Below, piece by piece: positions 13,666 to 15,673 of a stretch of 15,673 nt of DNA; position 1 is the first letter of the stretch, and the number at the start of each line of letters is the position of its first letter. The stretch comes from JALQUL01 sp964556425. Its GTDB lineage: Bacteria; Pseudomonadota; Gammaproteobacteria; Burkholderiales; Burkholderiaceae_C. The notes beneath the pieces are model-generated. The model saw only the letters and a program-made list of their open reading frames with translations. It had not been told where the DNA came from and searched no databases. The position numbers and the translations under genes were made by a program. The DNA is taken from assembly GCA_964556425.1 (NCBI GenBank), contig CAZKWC010000070.1, positions 1 through 15,673 of the forward strand, given 5' to 3'.

Positions 13666-14673
13666 TTAATCTTGGTATCGCTCTAACATAGCATGGGTTT
13701 GCTCACGCATTTTATTTCTAATATTTTCAGGCCCTAGTACTTCAATCCATTTACCCATGCTTAATAAAAAAGGTACTAATAAAATGGTATCTGGAATATG
13801 AGTAGTAACAATAAATTCAATTTCACCAGCTGAATTTTTGATTTCTAAAATTTGTTGATTAGCTGCTAATGGTCGCTCTTTAAAATGGTAAATTGTTTCT
13901 GGATTTACTTTTAGTTTTAATTCAAAGGTGTCTAAATTATTGAGTGCATGACTGAGTTGCTGCGTTTTTTCAATATATTCTTCAAGGTCAAATTCGGGCT
14001 GAGCCTGATGTGCTAAATGACTAACCGTTACCTTTTGTATTCTGTGCAGTGCCAAATGCCTAGGAGGATCACTAAGGCCAGTAGTAGCAAGCAAATACAT
14101 GGTGCCATCTTTGCTAATTAAACCTTGTACACTAATTTTTCTTTGGCTGCTAATACCTTGTGAATTGACGTAATGCAATTCGAGTTGCTTGTTTTTCATA
14201 ATGCCTTCTAATACAGTGCTAATAATAGAAGGCGGAATATTCGCTGGTAAACGTCCTAGGCCATCAGAAACAATTCGAATACAAGAGCTTAAATTTTTTA
14301 GTCCTGGTTGTCTGTTATTACGTTCTAAGGCAATTTTGTACCATTCTTTCAGATTAAGATCGGAGTCATTTGGTAAAAGATTGGCGACTGCTGGTTTGGA
14401 GGTGAGTAAATTAAAAGCCACTACATCATTTAAAAACCAGTGAGCGACATGGTTTAAATTTAAATAATATTGAGGAGGAGTCGTTTCCACTTTTTCAATA
14501 ATTGGATTTTCATGAGATGTTAGCTCTTGAAAATAACGTTGCAAAGATCGAATTTCAGCCTTGGGATTGGAAGTGTCTTTATTCCATCGATTTAAAATTT
14601 CCGAGATGTTGATGGCCGATTCTTTTGACATCGGCAAAGTACGAATAATTTTGAGAGCTGTATTTAATTTCAT
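13666..14673 (-). CDS. WYL domain transcriptional regulator
   Basis: The 335-aa protein has the usual WYL build. An N-terminal helix-turn-helix (about 1-60: KIIRTLPMS, ISEILNRW, IRSLQRYFQEL) is followed by a linker, the WYL sensor domain (about 160-230: LELHYVNSQG, ISVQGLISKDGTMYLLATT, RHLALHRIQKVTV) and a C-terminal WCX-type extension (about 255-335). WYL proteins bind ligands, often nucleic-acid fragments or nucleotides, and many control defence or DNA-damage genes. The frame is open upstream to a TTG at 14760 that overlaps the sbcC end. I prefer the ATG at 14673 because the HTH begins there, although neither start has a good ribosome binding site. It lies 46 bp after the sbcC stop and is probably co-transcribed with it. 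It is convergent with the MoxR/vWA locus and is a candidate for its regulator. Confidence 0.88.
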   Translation of the reverse strand: MKLNTALKIIRTLPMSKESAINISEILNRWNKDTSNPKAEIRSLQRYFQELTSHENPIIEKVETTPPQYYLNLNHVAHWFLNDVVAFNLLTSKPAVANLLPNDSDLNLKEWYKIALERNNRQPGLKNLSSCIRIVSDGLGRLPANIPPSIISTVLEGIMKNKQLELHYVNSQGISSQRKISVQGLISKDGTMYLLATTGLSDPPRHLALHRIQKVTVSHLAHQAQPEFDLEEYIEKTQQLSHALNNLDTFELKLKVNPETIYHFKERPLAANQQILEIKNSAGEIEFIVTTHIPDTILLVPFLLSMGKWIEVLGPENIRNKMREQTHAMLERYQD

Positions 14674-14719
14674 AGGCGAGGACTGGAAATAATAGCTGTA
14701 GCTTTGCTTTTTTGAATTA

Positions 14720-15673
14720 CTATGGTGCAGGTTGAACTTTTGAACAACCTGGTCCTTCAATTTTACTCTGACCGTAACGCAGTGGGCTAACTTTTATTTG
14801 GGTATGAATTCTTTCTTTAAGTGCTGCAACATGAGAAATAATTCCAATGAGTTTGCCCTCGGTTTGTAAACTAGAGAGAGTGTTTAATGCAGTTTCTAGT
14901 GTACTCTCATCTAATGTTCCAAAACCCTCGTCTAAAAATAAGGTGTCAACACTTACCGTGTCGCTGGCCATTTTAGATAAACCTAATGCTAGGGATAAAC
15001 TAATTAAAAATGTTTCTCCACCTGACAAGTTTTGTGTGCTTCTGACTTCATTGGCTTGATAGGAGTCAACCACTTTTAATTCTAAGGGGCTTTCTATCGA
15101 TTGAATTAATAAATACCTATCTGATATTTTTTGCAATTGTTGATTGGCAAATTGAATCAATATTTCAAAAGTAATACCTTGCACAAAATTACGATAGGCC
15201 ATTCCGTTTGCCGAACCAATGAGTGAGTTTAAATTACTCCATTTTTTGGATTCAACCCTTTTTAAATGCAATTGTTCTTGCAGTGCAGAAACCGTTCCTA
15301 GTTGTTGCTGATGATGAGTTAATTGGCCTCTAATAACCCCTAAATCATTTTCATTTGCCAATAATTGTAGCTTCAAATCTTCAAGATGCAATTGAATATT
15401 TTCTAGTGATTCTAAACTTAGATTTTTGTTTTTTTCTAATAGAAGATTTGAATCTAAATTTTGAATAGTGGTTTCAATTGACACTTTCTCATTGTTTAAT
15501 TTTTCAAGCTTATGTGTTAAATTTTCGCGTGAAAGGCTATCCATACAAGCTGCTAAATATTCTTTAGTTGACACAAATCCTAAATTAATACAGTTGTTTT
15601 GGAACAACTGGTTTAATTCAGTATATTGCTGTCGAAGATCATCAAGAGAATTTTTATTTTCAGAAATTTGTAG
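14720..15673 (-). CDS. sbcC: SbcC nuclease-complex ATPase, C-terminal part (5' end outside the window)
   Basis: The frame is open to the right edge, so only the last 317 codons of a protein normally near 1000 aa or more are present. A coiled-coil stretch (roughly 15620-15260) leads into the C-terminal ATPase half: the NLSGGETF signature (about 15031-15005), LFLDEGFGTLDE with the Walker B Asp-Glu (about 14941-14906), and the D-loop/H-loop region ending in IGIISHV. SbcC is the SMC/Rad50-like ATPase that with the SbcD nuclease cuts hairpins and protein-blocked DNA ends. The TTG at 15607 is an internal codon and not the start. sbcD would be expected to the right, outside the window. The stop overlaps the open frame of the WYL gene but not its preferred start. 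Confidence 0.9.
   Translation of the reverse strand, partial: LQISENKNSLDDLRQQYTELNQLFQNNCINLGFVSTKEYLAACMDSLSRENLTHKLEKLNNEKVSIETTIQNLDSNLLLEKNKNLSLESLENIQLHLEDLKLQLLANENDLGVIRGQLTHHQQQLGTVSALQEQLHLKRVESKKWSNLNSLIGSANGMAYRNFVQGITFEILIQFANQQLQKISDRYLLIQSIESPLELKVVDSYQANEVRSTQNLSGGETFLISLSLALGLSKMASDTVSVDTLFLDEGFGTLDESTLETALNTLSSLQTEGKLIGIISHVAALKERIHTQIKVSPLRYGQSKIEGPGCSKVQPAP

Noticed and set aside
14674..14760. N-terminal extension of the WYL protein from a TTG start
   Set aside because: It adds 29 residues of low complexity before the HTH and overlaps the sbcC end. Kept as a less likely alternative only.
15605..15607. TTG as the start of a short SbcC-like protein
   Set aside because: The frame stays open to the window edge and the sequence is coiled-coil of a full SbcC, so this is an internal leucine codon.

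Overview
The window is clearly AT-rich, uses ordinary bacterial signals (sigma70-like promoters, intrinsic terminators, mostly Shine-Dalgarno starts) and carries an NrtR-type regulator, a DUF3445 protein and the C-terminal part of SbcC. This mix suggests a low-GC Gammaproteobacterium (Legionellales- or Moraxellaceae-like), but the taxon is an inference and could be wrong. I see no rRNA, tRNA, CRISPR array, transposase or phage gene.

Layout. (1) 1-1357: an AT-rich leader, a small secreted DUF4189 protein and a small four-helix membrane protein. (2) 1401-4308: a divergent NAD/ADP-ribose module. nrtR (minus strand) faces an ADP-ribosylglycohydrolase gene (plus strand) across an 83-bp gap that holds two near-identical 19-bp palindromic operators laid over the forward promoter. 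A DUF3445 (haem-dependent oxidative N-demethylase-like) gene follows, separated by a REP-like hairpin and closed by an intrinsic terminator. (3) 4489-13563: the core of interest, with five large recognisable genes plus one novel one, all on the plus strand. They encode a MerR-type DNA-binding protein with a Ser-rich linker and coiled coil, a vWA protein with a complete MIDAS, a protein with two GIY-YIG nuclease domains, a 618-aa protein with an LRR/solenoid-like front half and helical back half, a MoxR-type AAA+ ATPase, and a zinc-metallopeptidase-like/vWA (DUF2201) protein. A small minus-strand ORF and a structured intergenic region split this into two or three transcription units. (4) 13666-15673: convergent to the system, a WYL-domain regulator gene lies 46 bp downstream of the 3' part of sbcC, which runs off the window.

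How the genes may work together. MoxR ATPases usually act as remodelling chaperones together with a vWA partner (RavA-ViaA, NorQ-NorD, CbbQ-CbbO). Here one MoxR sits with two unlike vWA proteins, a protease-like domain, a double nuclease and a repeat-type scaffold or sensor protein. A MerR-like protein leads the locus from a promoter packed with TGTCA/TGACA half-sites, and a WYL regulator, a family often tied to nucleic-acid-sensing or DNA-damage-responsive control of defence loci, lies next to it beside a DNA-repair nuclease subunit. The simplest reading is an inducible, ATP-driven nucleic-acid-targeting stress or defence system. That function is inferred from domains and neighbourhood only. 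A conserved housekeeping stress locus remains possible.
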